A DNA stretch of 64,000 nucleotides. It comes from UJ101 sp965262705 (GTDB lineage Bacteria; Bacteroidota; Bacteroidia; Flavobacteriales; UJ101). The stretch is taken from contig OZ253556.1 in the NCBI GenBank assembly GCA_965262705.1, positions 310,001 to 374,000 on the forward strand, written 5' to 3'. The translations under genes and the position numbers were made by a program. Below the pieces are notes generated by a model. That model saw only the letters and a program-made list of their open reading frames with translations. It did no database searches and was not told the DNA's origin. Shown here piece after piece: positions 35,129 through 43,895 of the stretch (position 1 is its first letter; each line of letters opens with the position of its first letter).

Positions 35129-36109
35129 ATGATTAAAGCAGGAATTACCGCAGTTGGAGGATACGTTCCCGAATATGTTTTAACGAATGAATATCTGGAA
35201 AAAACACTAGATACCAACGACGAATGGATCACGACCAGGACGGGAATAAAAGAGCGAAGAATATTAAACGACGCTGAAAAACCAACCTCCTACATGGCAA
35301 TAAAAGCCGGAAAGGAAATTATTAGTAAAAAAAATATAGACCCAAAAACCATTGATGCCGTTATCCTTGGAACAATCACTCCCGATTATGGTGTAGCTGC
35401 AACTGCAGCATATGTGGCATCGCAACTCGGCGCTGTTAATGCTTTGGCTTATGATCTGGTGGCAGCCTGCTCAGGCTTTGTGTATGCTTATTCAATGGCC
35501 ACTGCCTTAATAGAATCAAAACGCTATAAAAAAATATTAATCATTTGCGCCGATAAAATGTCCTCCCTCATTGATTACAAAGATCGAAACACCTGTATCA
35601 TCTTTGGAGATGGTGCAGGAGCTGCTCTCGTTGAGCCTTGTGAAAAATATGGATTTGAAAACGAAATTCTTAGAGCTGATGGTGGAGGGGTTCATTTTCT
35701 GAAAAGTGATTACGGAGGGTCTAAAAATCCACTAACTCCCGAATCAGTAAAGCAAGGAAAGCACTACTTATCACAAGAAGGAAAGTATATTTTTCGAAAT
35801 GCAGTTTCCAGAATGTCCGGGGTAATTAACGAATTATTAAAAAAAAATAAGCTTACTATAAAAGATATTGACTGGGTAATTCCACATCAGGCTAATAAAC
35901 GTATTATAGAAACAATACGCGATAATGCAAACATCCCGTCAGAGAAAATTTTAATAAATATTCAACGTTACGGAAATACATCAAATGCGACTATTCCTTT
36001 ACTTTTATGGGATTTTGAAAATAAGCTAAAACAAGGAGATAAGATTATTTTTGTTACTTTTGGTGGAGGATTTACCTGGGGTGCTTCATTATTAACCTGG
36101 GCATATTAA
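35129..36109 (+). CDS. fabH: 3-oxoacyl-ACP synthase III
   Basis: A 326-residue KAS III, which condenses a primer acyl-CoA with malonyl-ACP to start fatty acid synthesis. The catalytic triad is visible: Cys114 in VAACSGF, His253 in IPHQAN and Asn283 in YGNTSNATI. The C-terminal GGGFTWGASLL is typical. plsX, often between rpmF and fabH in other bacteria, is absent, as usual in Flavobacteriia. The 150-bp gap after rpmF holds nothing that I recognise. Confidence 0.96.
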   Translation: MIKAGITAVGGYVPEYVLTNEYLEKTLDTNDEWITTRTGIKERRILNDAEKPTSYMAIKAGKEIISKKNIDPKTIDAVILGTITPDYGVAATAAYVASQLGAVNALAYDLVAACSGFVYAYSMATALIESKRYKKILIICADKMSSLIDYKDRNTCIIFGDGAGAALVEPCEKYGFENEILRADGGGVHFLKSDYGGSKNPLTPESVKQGKHYLSQEGKYIFRNAVSRMSGVINELLKKNKLTIKDIDWVIPHQANKRIIETIRDNANIPSEKILINIQRYGNTSNATIPLLLWDFENKLKQGDKIIFVTFGGGFTWGASLLTWAY

Positions 36110-36127
36110 AGTTATTTTACACAAATT

Positions 36128-36616
36128 ATGGAACTTAAAGACATACAAAATTTAATTAAATTCGTCTCTAAATCAGGCGTTAAGGAAGTTGATTTAGAAT
36201 TTGAAGAGGTAAAAATAAAAATTAAAAACCAATCGGAAAAAACGGTATATCAACCTGTTCCGATTCAACCTCCAATAGTTCCAGTTCACCCGCCGGCAAC
36301 TCAAAGCGGCAATATAACAACTAATCTTCCTACAACTGATGTAAAAGCTAAGGAAAGCATAAAAGAAGAGAAAAAGTATATCGAAATAAAATCTCCAATG
36401 ATTGGAACTTTTTATCGAAAGCCATCACCCGACAAAGAAGTTTTCGTGAAAGTGGGAGACAAAATATCCGAAGAATCTGTAGTTTGCACGATTGAGGCTA
36501 TGAAATTATTTAATAATATCGAAGCCGAGGTCTCAGGTACGATTGTAAAAGTATTAGTTGAAGATGCAAGTCCTGTTGAGTATGATCAGCCTTTATTTCT
36601 TGTCGATCCTTCGTAA
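36128..36616 (+). CDS. accB: Biotin carboxyl carrier protein of acetyl-CoA carboxylase
   Basis: A 162-residue BCCP. The N-terminal helix region is followed by a Pro/Thr-rich linker (residues 40-75) and the biotinyl domain. The biotin-accepting Lys126 lies in IEAMKLFN, and the thumb region FYRKPSPDKEVFVKVGD is present. It works with AccC, encoded 46 bp downstream, to make malonyl-CoA. Confidence 0.96.
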   Translation: MELKDIQNLIKFVSKSGVKEVDLEFEEVKIKIKNQSEKTVYQPVPIQPPIVPVHPPATQSGNITTNLPTTDVKAKESIKEEKKYIEIKSPMIGTFYRKPSPDKEVFVKVGDKISEESVVCTIEAMKLFNNIEAEVSGTIVKVLVEDASPVEYDQPLFLVDPS

Positions 36617-36662
36617 TGAGATTTAAAAAAATCTGATCGATAAAAATTTCAAAATGTAAAAA

Positions 36663-37997
36663 ATGTTTCAAAAAATATTAATCGCTAACCGAGGAGAAAT
36701 TGCTCTCCGGGTTATTCGGACAGCAAAAGAAATGGGCATCAAAACCGTTGCAGTTTATTCTACTGCTGATGCCGAAAGTTTACATGTTCGTTTCGCCGAT
36801 GAAGCGGTTTGCATAGGTCCTGCTGCAGGAAATGAATCTTATCTGAAAATTGCTAATATCATTGCAGCGGCCGAAATAACCAATGCCGATGCCATACACC
36901 CCGGTTATGGATTTCTTTCAGAAAACGCACACTTTTCAAAAATGTGTGAAAAACATGGCATTAAATTTATCGGTGCTTCTGATGAAATGATTGAAAAAAT
37001 GGGCGATAAAGCCATGGCAAAAACTACGATGCTAAAAGCAAATGTTCCTTGCATTCCCGGTTCTGATGGCATTATCAAATCTGTAAAAGAAGCAAAAAAA
37101 TTAGCCGCCGAAATAGGTTATCCTGTAATGATAAAAGCCACTGCCGGAGGAGGTGGGAAAGGAATGCGCGCCATTTTTTCAGAACAAGAAATGGACAAGG
37201 CTTGGGAATCAGCAGTTCAAGAAGCAACAGCTGCTTTTGGTAATGGAGATATGTACATAGAAAAACTTATCTTAGAACCCCGACATATTGAAATACAAAT
37301 TGCTGGAGACCAAAATGGAAAGGCGTGCCATTTATCGGAAAGAGATTGCTCCATTCAAAGACGTCATCAAAAATTATTAGAAGAAACCCCCTCTCCTTTT
37401 ATGACCGATGAACTTCGTGAAAAAATGGGGAAAGCAGCTATATTGGCAGCTGAATCAATTAATTATGAAGGGGTTGGGACAGTTGAATTTTTAGTAGATA
37501 AAGATCGTAATTTCTACTTTATGGAGATGAACACCCGTATTCAGGTAGAACATCCGATAACCGAGCAAGTAATTGATTATGACTTAATAAGAGAGCAAAT
37601 TAAATTAGCCTCTGGAACCCTTATTTCAGGCAAAAATTACTATCCAAAATTACATTCTATTGAATGTCGGATTAATGCAGAGGACCCCTTTAACGACTTT
37701 AGAGCTTCCCCCGGAAAAATAGAACATTTGAATCTGCCCGGAGGGCACGGTATCCGTGTGGATACACATGTCTATGCCGGTTATACAATTTCGCCTTATT
37801 ATGATTCAATGATTGCTAAACTCATTGTAACGGCACAATCACGTGAAGAATGTATTCACAAAATGAGACGATCCTTAGAAGAATTTTTTGTTGAGGGAAT
37901 TAAAACAACCATTCCTTTTCATCTACAACTAATGGATAATAAAAACTTTATGGAGGGAAATTATACAACGAAGTTTATGGAGGACTGGCACATGTAA
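36663..37997 (+). CDS. accC: Biotin carboxylase subunit of acetyl-CoA carboxylase
   Basis: A 444-residue biotin carboxylase. The N-terminal domain begins MFQKILIANRGEIALRVIRT. The ATP-grasp domain has the Gly-rich loop KATAGGGGKGMR, and the core FMEMNTRIQVEHPITE contains the catalytic Arg and Glu. The C-terminal domain is complete. Last gene of the fab/acc group. Confidence 0.97.
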   Translation: MFQKILIANRGEIALRVIRTAKEMGIKTVAVYSTADAESLHVRFADEAVCIGPAAGNESYLKIANIIAAAEITNADAIHPGYGFLSENAHFSKMCEKHGIKFIGASDEMIEKMGDKAMAKTTMLKANVPCIPGSDGIIKSVKEAKKLAAEIGYPVMIKATAGGGGKGMRAIFSEQEMDKAWESAVQEATAAFGNGDMYIEKLILEPRHIEIQIAGDQNGKACHLSERDCSIQRRHQKLLEETPSPFMTDELREKMGKAAILAAESINYEGVGTVEFLVDKDRNFYFMEMNTRIQVEHPITEQVIDYDLIREQIKLASGTLISGKNYYPKLHSIECRINAEDPFNDFRASPGKIEHLNLPGGHGIRVDTHVYAGYTISPYYDSMIAKLIVTAQSREECIHKMRRSLEEFFVEGIKTTIPFHLQLMDNKNFMEGNYTTKFMEDWHM

Positions 37998-38031
37998 AAG
38001 TTTAGGACTTTTAATCACGAACTAACCTATA

Positions 38032-38270
38032 GAGATCTTTAGCTCCGCTGACTTGCAGTTGCAGAATAGATAAAAAGTTATAAAATAAAGTATTTAACTT
38101 CATGATTCCTTACTTCGACAGGCTCAGTAACCACCTGTCGAAGTATCAGCTACCAAAAATTAAAATCCTCACAACTCAAAGGTTGCTTGGGTATCTAATT
38201 TTTATAGGGTATTGCATTTTATTAACTTGCACTAACTTGCAGTTTATAGAGTACTTTTTGCAAAAGTCTT
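38032..38270 (+). mobile_element. GAGACC-family element with REP-like palindrome (eroded ends)
   Basis: The left end is eroded to GAGATCTTTAGCTCCGCTGA and the right end to TACTTTTTGCAAAAGTCTT. The interior has the standard modules. At 38111-38145 a 12-bp stem, TACTTCGACAGG and CCTGTCGAAGTA, encloses CTCAGTAACCA. It fills the 325-bp gap between the convergent accC and deoC genes. Confidence 0.7.
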
Positions 38271-38322
38271 TTTTATTTAATTTTCATAAAAAAACTCTTA
38301 GCAGAATCGTGAAAGTAGATAT

Positions 38323-39066
38323 TTAATTCATTTCGTAGTTATTTTCTTTGTTAACTAAAGATATAGCTGAAGAAGTGCCAATTCGATTAACACCCAGTGC
38401 AATCATTTTTTCAGCATCCTGAGCCGTTCTAATGCCCCCGGCAGCCTTTATTTGCAAATATCCTGCATTTTTTTTCATAATTTCAATTTCTTCAAAAGTA
38501 TCCTCTGTGGATTTTTTTTCTTCTATCGGATAAAACCCCGTTGAAGATTTTACAAAAACTTTTTCCGCTTCCTTTTTGCCAAAATTAGAGGTAACTACAT
38601 TTCTAATCACTGAGGTAATAGAAGCAATTTGATCATGGGTCAGAGCATCAATTTCAATAATCCATTTTACCGTTTTATCATTCTTCAAGCATAACTTTGT
38701 TCCCTCATAAATTTCTTCTTTCACAGTAATTAAATCTTCATTTTTAAATGCCTCATAATTGACAACAAAATCCAATTCATCTGCGCCTTCATCTATCGCC
38801 TTTTGCGCTTCTTTTAATTTATGACTTATAGAATTTCTTCCTTCGTGAAAGCCAATAACCGTTCCTACTCTTACTTCAGATTTCTCATCATCAATCATTT
38901 TACGAGCTAGTTTTACAAACCCCGGGCGAATCATTATTGCCTTAAAGTGATATTCGACCGCCTCCTTTACAAGGGCTTCTACTTTTTCCTGTATTTCTTG
39001 TGCTGTAAGGTTTGCTTGCTTAGGTGTTTTTAAATAAGTCGAATCTAAAAATTCGTTTAATTTCAT
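38323..39066 (-). CDS. deoC: Deoxyribose-phosphate aldolase
   Basis: A 247-residue class I aldolase that splits 2-deoxyribose 5-phosphate into acetaldehyde and glyceraldehyde 3-phosphate. The Schiff-base Lys is Lys173 in VFVKSSTGFY, the second catalytic Lys is Lys207 in LQIKAAGGIRTAQDA, and the acidic residue is Asp99 in ELDFVVNY. It is the last of four minus-strand genes (fixH, TauE-like, lrp, deoC), 78 bp after lrp. Confidence 0.93.
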   Translation of the reverse strand: MKLNEFLDSTYLKTPKQANLTAQEIQEKVEALVKEAVEYHFKAIMIRPGFVKLARKMIDDEKSEVRVGTVIGFHEGRNSISHKLKEAQKAIDEGADELDFVVNYEAFKNEDLITVKEEIYEGTKLCLKNDKTVKWIIEIDALTHDQIASITSVIRNVVTSNFGKKEAEKVFVKSSTGFYPIEEKKSTEDTFEEIEIMKKNAGYLQIKAAGGIRTAQDAEKMIALGVNRIGTSSAISLVNKENNYEMN

Positions 39067-39144
39067 CTATTATAAATTTTATTTACAATCAAATTTAGTG
39101 GTATTGTATTTTATAATTTTAATGTAACAACTTACTATTTTTTG

Positions 39145-39624
39145 CTAAAATTTTAATGAGCGATTGATTTTTTGGTGAAGAGATATAACCGTTTCTGTTC
39201 TCACTACTCCTTTTATTTTCTGTACAGACTGGCTTAAAATCTCCATCAAATGCTGATTATTTTTACACAAAATTTTTACAAATATAGCATAATTTCCAGT
39301 TGTGTAATATGCCTCGAGTACTTCTTTAATATTCTCGATGTTATTGATGGCTTCGTTATAATTACTTGACTTATCAAGATAGATTCCAACAAAAGCAGTT
39401 GTTGAATAGTTTATCATGCTATAATCAAAGGTGATATAGCTGCCCGTTATAACACCTGCAGCCTCTAATTTTCTTATTCTTTTATGAATAGCAGTAGCAG
39501 AAATGCCTATTTCCTTAGCAATTCTAACTACTGATCGTCGCGCATCCTCAGAAAGATGGTTGAGAATAGTTTTATCGACTCCATCTAACTCGACTATTTT
39601 TTTCTCTTTTTCTCTCATTTTCAT
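39145..39624 (-). CDS. Lrp/AsnC-family transcriptional regulator
   Basis: A 159-residue regulator. The N-terminal winged helix-turn-helix covers residues about 14-65 ('VDKTILNHLSEDARRSVVRIAKEIGISATAIHKRIRKLEAAGVI'), and the C-terminal RAM ligand-binding domain follows ('YYTTGNYAIFVKI'). Its ATG follows directly after the TAA of the TauE/SafE-like gene with no gap, so translation is probably coupled. Targets are unknown; in this family effectors are usually amino acids. Confidence 0.9.
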   Translation of the reverse strand: MKMREKEKKIVELDGVDKTILNHLSEDARRSVVRIAKEIGISATAIHKRIRKLEAAGVITGSYITFDYSMINYSTTAFVGIYLDKSSNYNEAINNIENIKEVLEAYYTTGNYAIFVKILCKNNQHLMEILSQSVQKIKGVVRTETVISLHQKINRSLKF

Positions 39625-40386
39625 TTAATGATGGTGCCCTCCATGCATATTATTCATCTCACTATGATTCATCTCACCATGCATGTGGTGCATGTGCATA
39701 CGACCGCTGTATGAAGGCGATAAAAAAGGAATATCTAAGTTAGAGCCTCTTAAAATAAATAAAATTCCAACGAAAGCAACGATAAACGGTAAAAAATTTT
39801 CTATACGCCGCCGCCAGCTTATCCTTACATAATTTCCAAACAGCACTAACGTAAACATCATAGGAATCGTGCCAAACCCGAATAAAGTCATAAAAAATGC
39901 TGATTTTAAAATGCTTCCCGCGACAAGCGATGAAGTTAAAGCCATATATACAAGCCCGCAAGGCAAAAGCCCGTTTAACAGGCCAATGATTAAAAAACTT
40001 TTATAATCAGACCGTCGTTTAATGTAATAAGATAAATATTGCTTCAATTTGCTTACCAATAAGTTTATAGGCTTGGCTATTATCAATCGCTGTATTTTTT
40101 GTAAAGAAAATAAAGTGGATATAATTAATAAAATACCAATGATAATACTAAGGGTGCCCTGCCCGATCATAATATTGAAACTTTTGCCGATAATGCCTCC
40201 AATCATTCCGAGCATAGTATAAGTAACCACACGCCCTAATTGATACACCAGATTCTGAATTAATAACCTGTTTCGATAACGTTTATCTATCGAAAGCGTA
40301 AAAGCGATGGGGCCACACATAGCCAGGCAATGGTAGCTACCTACCAAGCCCAGCAGCAAAGCCGATATAATATCTTTTATTTCCAT
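39625..40386 (-). CDS. TauE/SafE-like membrane protein linked to fixH, His/Met-rich tail
   Basis: A 253-residue inner-membrane protein with six or more helices, annotated in relatives as sulfite exporter TauE/SafE family or as a cytochrome biogenesis/heavy-metal membrane protein. 'LGLVGSYHCLAMCGPIAF' near the N terminus has a conserved Cys-Met-Cys-type pattern, and 'LLNGLLPCGLVYMAL' has another Cys. The last 27 residues are rich in His and Met (HMHHMHGEMNHSEMNNMHGGHHH), suggesting copper or other metal binding. The gene overlaps fixH by 10 bp. Such pairs usually follow the cbb3 oxidase genes. Confidence 0.78.
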   Translation of the reverse strand: MEIKDIISALLLGLVGSYHCLAMCGPIAFTLSIDKRYRNRLLIQNLVYQLGRVVTYTMLGMIGGIIGKSFNIMIGQGTLSIIIGILLIISTLFSLQKIQRLIIAKPINLLVSKLKQYLSYYIKRRSDYKSFLIIGLLNGLLPCGLVYMALTSSLVAGSILKSAFFMTLFGFGTIPMMFTLVLFGNYVRISWRRRIENFLPFIVAFVGILFILRGSNLDIPFLSPSYSGRMHMHHMHGEMNHSEMNNMHGGHHH

Positions 40387-40814
40387 GTAATGTCTTTGGC
40401 GATTAAATAACTATCTATACTGTTTTTCCAGGAAACTGTGATTTTGTATAAGCCTCCCTTTAATTCTTTGCGTGGGATAAGCATAAAGTGACTACCAGAA
40501 AAATAAATATCAAATTTTCGATCTAACTTTGAATTTGAATAGCGCAATAGCGTAACAATTCCCTTGGTATCATCACGCTTAAACTGAGGTGGAAAAATTA
40601 TCTTTAACCCTGATTGAATATTCTCAAACCGCAGGGGTACTTTTAATTCTTTGGCATTTTTAGTTTCTCTCAAATCTTCCCGAATCGATATATCTTTGCT
40701 ATAATAATTCTTTTCTTCTATTTCAGTCGTGTTAGTAAAAACAACAACGGTTGCAATTGTTATACAAAACATTACCAAAACTAAACCTGCACCTATTCCC
40801 CAGTTTATTTTCAC
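40377..40814 (-). CDS. fixH: FixH-like protein
   Basis: A 145-residue protein with one N-terminal transmembrane helix (residues 5-27) and a periplasmic beta domain, in line with the FixH/CcoH family that aids assembly of cbb3 cytochrome oxidase. It overlaps the TauE/SafE-like gene downstream. The oxidase genes ccoNOP and ccoG that normally precede it are missing: upstream lie only repeated elements and then nagB. Confidence 0.8.
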   Translation of the reverse strand: MKINWGIGAGLVLVMFCITIATVVVFTNTTEIEEKNYYSKDISIREDLRETKNAKELKVPLRFENIQSGLKIIFPPQFKRDDTKGIVTLLRYSNSKLDRKFDIYFSGSHFMLIPRKELKGGLYKITVSWKNSIDSYLIAKDITWK

Positions 40815-40873
40815 TACTACATTTTAATTAATTATTCAATAACTATTATTTTTAAAAGTCATATTTACCCAGC

Positions 40874-41160
40874 GAGACCGTTGCAGAATGTATAAAAAGT
40901 TACAAAAGCGAAAGTATTTAACTTCAAAATGCTTTCTTACTTCGACAAGTGGTTATTAAGCACAGTCGAAGTTCTCAACAAACCTCTCAAAACTTCGACA
41001 GGCTCAGCTACCGAAAATTAACATTCTCACAACATTAAGTTGCTACGGTATTTAATGTTCCTCGGGCGTTGCATTTTTTTGTTAGAGTGCTTTTTGCAAC
41101 GGTCTCAATTTTTAGCTCACGCTAACTTGCAGTTGTTAAAATACTTCATGCAACGGTCTC
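40874..41160 (+). mobile_element. GAGACC miniature element, composite copy (287 bp)
   Basis: Left end GAGACCGTTGCAGAATG; an internal right end TTTTTGCAACGGTCTC stops at 41106 and a second right end CATGCAACGGTCTC stops at 41160, after the CTCACGCTAACTTGCAGTT module. Flanks CCAGC and CCAGT give a 4-of-5 target duplication for the outer pair. The REP-like CTTCGAC modules are present at about 40936-41005. Confidence 0.8.
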
Positions 41161-41280
41161 CCAGTTTTCGATTATTAATAACCATGGCAACTTTTTCTTT
41201 CCTGCGATTTTTTTAAAAACATAAGTTAAAGGTACAAATTTATAAAACAAAGGGTATCTAAAGCAAATAAACTAATAAAA

Positions 41281-41336
41281 GATACCTTTAGCCGGTACTG
41301 ACTTGAAGTTACTAAAGCACTCTTTTTAATAGTCGC
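41281..41336 (+). repeat. Small degenerate piece of the GAGACC element
   Basis: It shows the TTTAGCCGGTACTGACTTG module and a degenerate right end (CTCTTTTTAATAGTC). Together with the composite copy it fills the 580-bp gap between nagB and fixH. Confidence 0.4.
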
Positions 41337-41394
41337 GTTAAACACATTTTGGTCGTATGAAAAACCTGAAGTATCACGCCAACTTTATAATCAC

Positions 41395-43317
41395 TTAGAA
41401 ATAATAACGTTTAAATGCCTCGATCGCCTGGTAATTTGCCATTCCTAAATTATGGTATTGCTGAGCGGTTTCCCGGTTTCGATCTTCAGCCCGTTGCCAA
41501 AACTCACGTAAATCATCCCCTTGAAACATTACACCGTCTTTTTGTGATTGATGATAGAAAATAGCCTTTCGTTTTTGTAAAACCTGCGCGGGACTCATAG
41601 GCACTGCCATATCAATTTCATCCACTGGCCATTCGTGCCATGCACCTCGATATAGCCATACCCAGCATTCTTTCATAAATTCCTTATGCTTTAACTGTTT
41701 AATCGCTGCAAAAATAGCATCTAAGCAAACTTTATGAGTGCCGTGCGGATCTGCCAGATCACCTGCTGAATAAATTTGATGTGGACGGATTTTTTCTATA
41801 ATATTCCGGACAATATGAATATCCTCTTCTGCAAGGGGCGACTTTTTGATTTTTCCAGTTTCATAAAAAGGTAAATCTAAAAAATATACATTTTCATCGG
41901 GCAATCCATAAAACCGCATAGCACCAAAGGACTCTCGACGGCGAATCAAGGCTTTTAATTTACGAACTTCTAACGTGTCCGGTTCGTTATTTTTTTTAGA
42001 ATAAACAGCAGCCAAAGTTTGTGTTAAATATTTTGCAGTTTTCTTATTTGTATAGGAATTGAGATCATTTGCCACTTCAAGAAACTTAACCGCTTCATCA
42101 TCTGAAACTGCAATATTCCCTGAAGTTTGATAAACAACATGTACTTCATGCCCTTGATCAATAAGTCTTTTAAGCGTTCCTCCCATAGAAATAACATCAT
42201 CATCAGGATGCGGGCTGAAAACAATCACTCTTTTTTTGCTGGGTAACGCACGCTCAGGACGATAGGTATCGTCTGCATTCGGTTTTCCTCCGGGCCATCC
42301 GGTAATCGTATGCTGCAGGATATTAAACATTTTTATATTCAAATCATAAACAGAGCCTTCAATAGCCAGCAAGTCTGAAAGCCCGTTATCATTATAATGG
42401 CGGTCGGTAAGTTTTAAAACGGGGGTCTTAACTTTTTGGCTCAGCCAAACGATAGATTTCCGAATCAGGCTTTCTTCCCAATTACACGATTGTACTAACC
42501 ATGGCGTACAAATTCTCGTTAATTCACCTGCCGCTTCTTTATCTAATACAAAAGTGGTGTTTTTATGATGCTGTAAATAAGTAGCCGGTTTTTCAGAGGA
42601 TATTTCCCCTTCAATAGTCTCCGCTGTAATTTTGGCTTTATTATATCCCCAAGCCATGATAACAACGCGCTTGGCTTGAAGAATGGTAGAAATTCCCATA
42701 GTAATCGCACGGTTAGGCACATTTTCTAAGCCCAAAAAGTGGGTAGCGGCATCCGAGCGGGTCAAGTGGTCAAGTGTAATCAAGCGGGTAGCAGAGTTAA
42801 GATGTGAGCCGGGCTCGTTAAAACCGATATGCCCTGTACGGCCAATTCCAAGTAATTGAAAATCTAATCCTCCAACTTCATTTATTTTTCGGTCATAATC
42901 CTCGCAAAAACTTAGAATATCTTTTCCCTCTAATTCTCCATTAGGAATATGAATATTATCCGCAAGTATATCTACATGGTCAAACAAATTTTCATACATA
43001 AAGTAATGATAACTTTGATTGTCCTCCTTCCTCATAGGATAATATTCATCAAGATTGAAGGTTATTACATTTTTAAAACTCAATCCTTCTGTCCGGTGTA
43101 AACGTATTAATTCTTCATACACCTTAAGAGGTGAAGAACCGGTGGCCAATCCGAGTACACACTTTTTTCCTAAGGCTTGTTTTTCGCGAATTAAATGTGC
43201 AATTTCATTCGCAATAGCTAAGGATGCTTCCTCTGATTTTTTGTAAATCACACTATGTATCTTTTCAAATCGAGTATCCTCGTAAGTTCCCGGTCGCTGA
43301 TATTGAATTGCTTTCAT
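41395..43317 (-). CDS. nagB: Glucosamine-6-phosphate deaminase fused to a PIG-L/LmbE-like domain
   Basis: A 640-residue two-domain protein. Residues 1-270 are NagB (GLATGSSPLKVYEEL, 'ITFNLDEYYP', GIGRTGHIGFNEPGS), which turns glucosamine 6-phosphate into fructose 6-phosphate and ammonia. Residues about 365-620 resemble the PIG-L/LmbE deacetylase fold, with SPHPDDDVISMGGTL as the metal motif and DLADPHGTHK further on. This fusion is the normal form in Bacteroidota, not a frameshift. It would funnel amino sugars, for instance GlcNAc released by the N-glycan locus, into glycolysis. The substrate of the second domain is unknown. Confidence 0.93.
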   Translation of the reverse strand: MKAIQYQRPGTYEDTRFEKIHSVIYKKSEEASLAIANEIAHLIREKQALGKKCVLGLATGSSPLKVYEELIRLHRTEGLSFKNVITFNLDEYYPMRKEDNQSYHYFMYENLFDHVDILADNIHIPNGELEGKDILSFCEDYDRKINEVGGLDFQLLGIGRTGHIGFNEPGSHLNSATRLITLDHLTRSDAATHFLGLENVPNRAITMGISTILQAKRVVIMAWGYNKAKITAETIEGEISSEKPATYLQHHKNTTFVLDKEAAGELTRICTPWLVQSCNWEESLIRKSIVWLSQKVKTPVLKLTDRHYNDNGLSDLLAIEGSVYDLNIKMFNILQHTITGWPGGKPNADDTYRPERALPSKKRVIVFSPHPDDDVISMGGTLKRLIDQGHEVHVVYQTSGNIAVSDDEAVKFLEVANDLNSYTNKKTAKYLTQTLAAVYSKKNNEPDTLEVRKLKALIRRRESFGAMRFYGLPDENVYFLDLPFYETGKIKKSPLAEEDIHIVRNIIEKIRPHQIYSAGDLADPHGTHKVCLDAIFAAIKQLKHKEFMKECWVWLYRGAWHEWPVDEIDMAVPMSPAQVLQKRKAIFYHQSQKDGVMFQGDDLREFWQRAEDRNRETAQQYHNLGMANYQAIEAFKRYYF

Positions 43318-43447
43318 AAGAATGTTAGACTGTAATATTTTTTAAAAAAAGAATTTCAAAGATAATTTAAGTTATATTTCTATGCAAATCTTTTGAGAAC
43401 TTTAAATTGCGCTTACTTGCAGTTAATTTTATCCGGCTTTACATTTT

Positions 43448-43652
43448 GAGACCGTTGCAGAACGTATAAAAAAGCATGAAAAAGAAAGCATCTAATTTCA
43501 AACTGCTTCCTTACTTCGACTAGGTTCAGTAACCACCTGCCGAAGTACTCAGCTACCGAAAATTAAACCTTTCACAACCAAAAGGTTGATCGGGTGTTTA
43601 ATTTTTATAGGGCGTTACACGGCATCGCTAAAATGCTTTTTACAAAGGTCTC
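43448..43652 (+). mobile_element. GAGACC miniature element (205 bp) upstream of nnr
   Basis: Starts GAGACCGTTGCAGAACG and ends TTTTTACAAAGGTCTC. It has the standard modules and the REP-like module TACTTCGACTAGGTTC...CTGCCGAAGTACTC at 43513-43549. No clear target duplication. Confidence 0.75.
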
Positions 43653-43691
43653 TGCAAGTCAGCGTGAATTAAAGATCTTAAAAAAAATAAT

Positions 43692-43699
43692 TATATTTG
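43692..43699 (+). promoter_or_regulatory. -7 box, probable original promoter of nnr
   Basis: TATATTTG fits TAnnTTTG. It lies 16 bp before a 164-bp element insertion that separates it from the nnr start codon. Confidence 0.5.
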
Positions 43700-43715
43700 G
43701 CGTAGAGGTTAATCT

Positions 43716-43879
43716 GAGACCATTGCAGAACACATAAAAAAGTATGAAAAAGAAAGCATCTAACTTCAAACTGCTTCCTTCTCAAAAAATTAAAATCCTC
43801 ACAACCCAAAGGTTGCTCCGGGGTTTAATTTTCCTCGGGCGTTGCATTTTTTTATTAGAGTGCTTTTCGCAACGGTCCC
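43716..43879 (+). mobile_element. GAGACC miniature element (164 bp) between promoter and nnr start
   Basis: Starts GAGACCATTGCAGAACACAT and ends CTTTTCGCAACGGTCCC. Flanks AATCT and AATCC match at four of five bases. It lacks the REP-like module, so it is close to the minimal form. The nnr ATG is 16 bp after its right end. Confidence 0.8.
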
Positions 43880-43895
43880 AATCCAATACTTCCCC

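Noticed and set aside
41395..43317. Fused nagB as a frameshift or assembly error
   Set aside because: The NagB plus PIG-L-like two-domain protein is the common form in Bacteroidota and the frame is open throughout.
43842..43895. N-terminal extension of nnr
   Set aside because: The extra 18 codons lie in the inserted element; homology to the epimerase domain begins at MNLSDVLYTAEQ.
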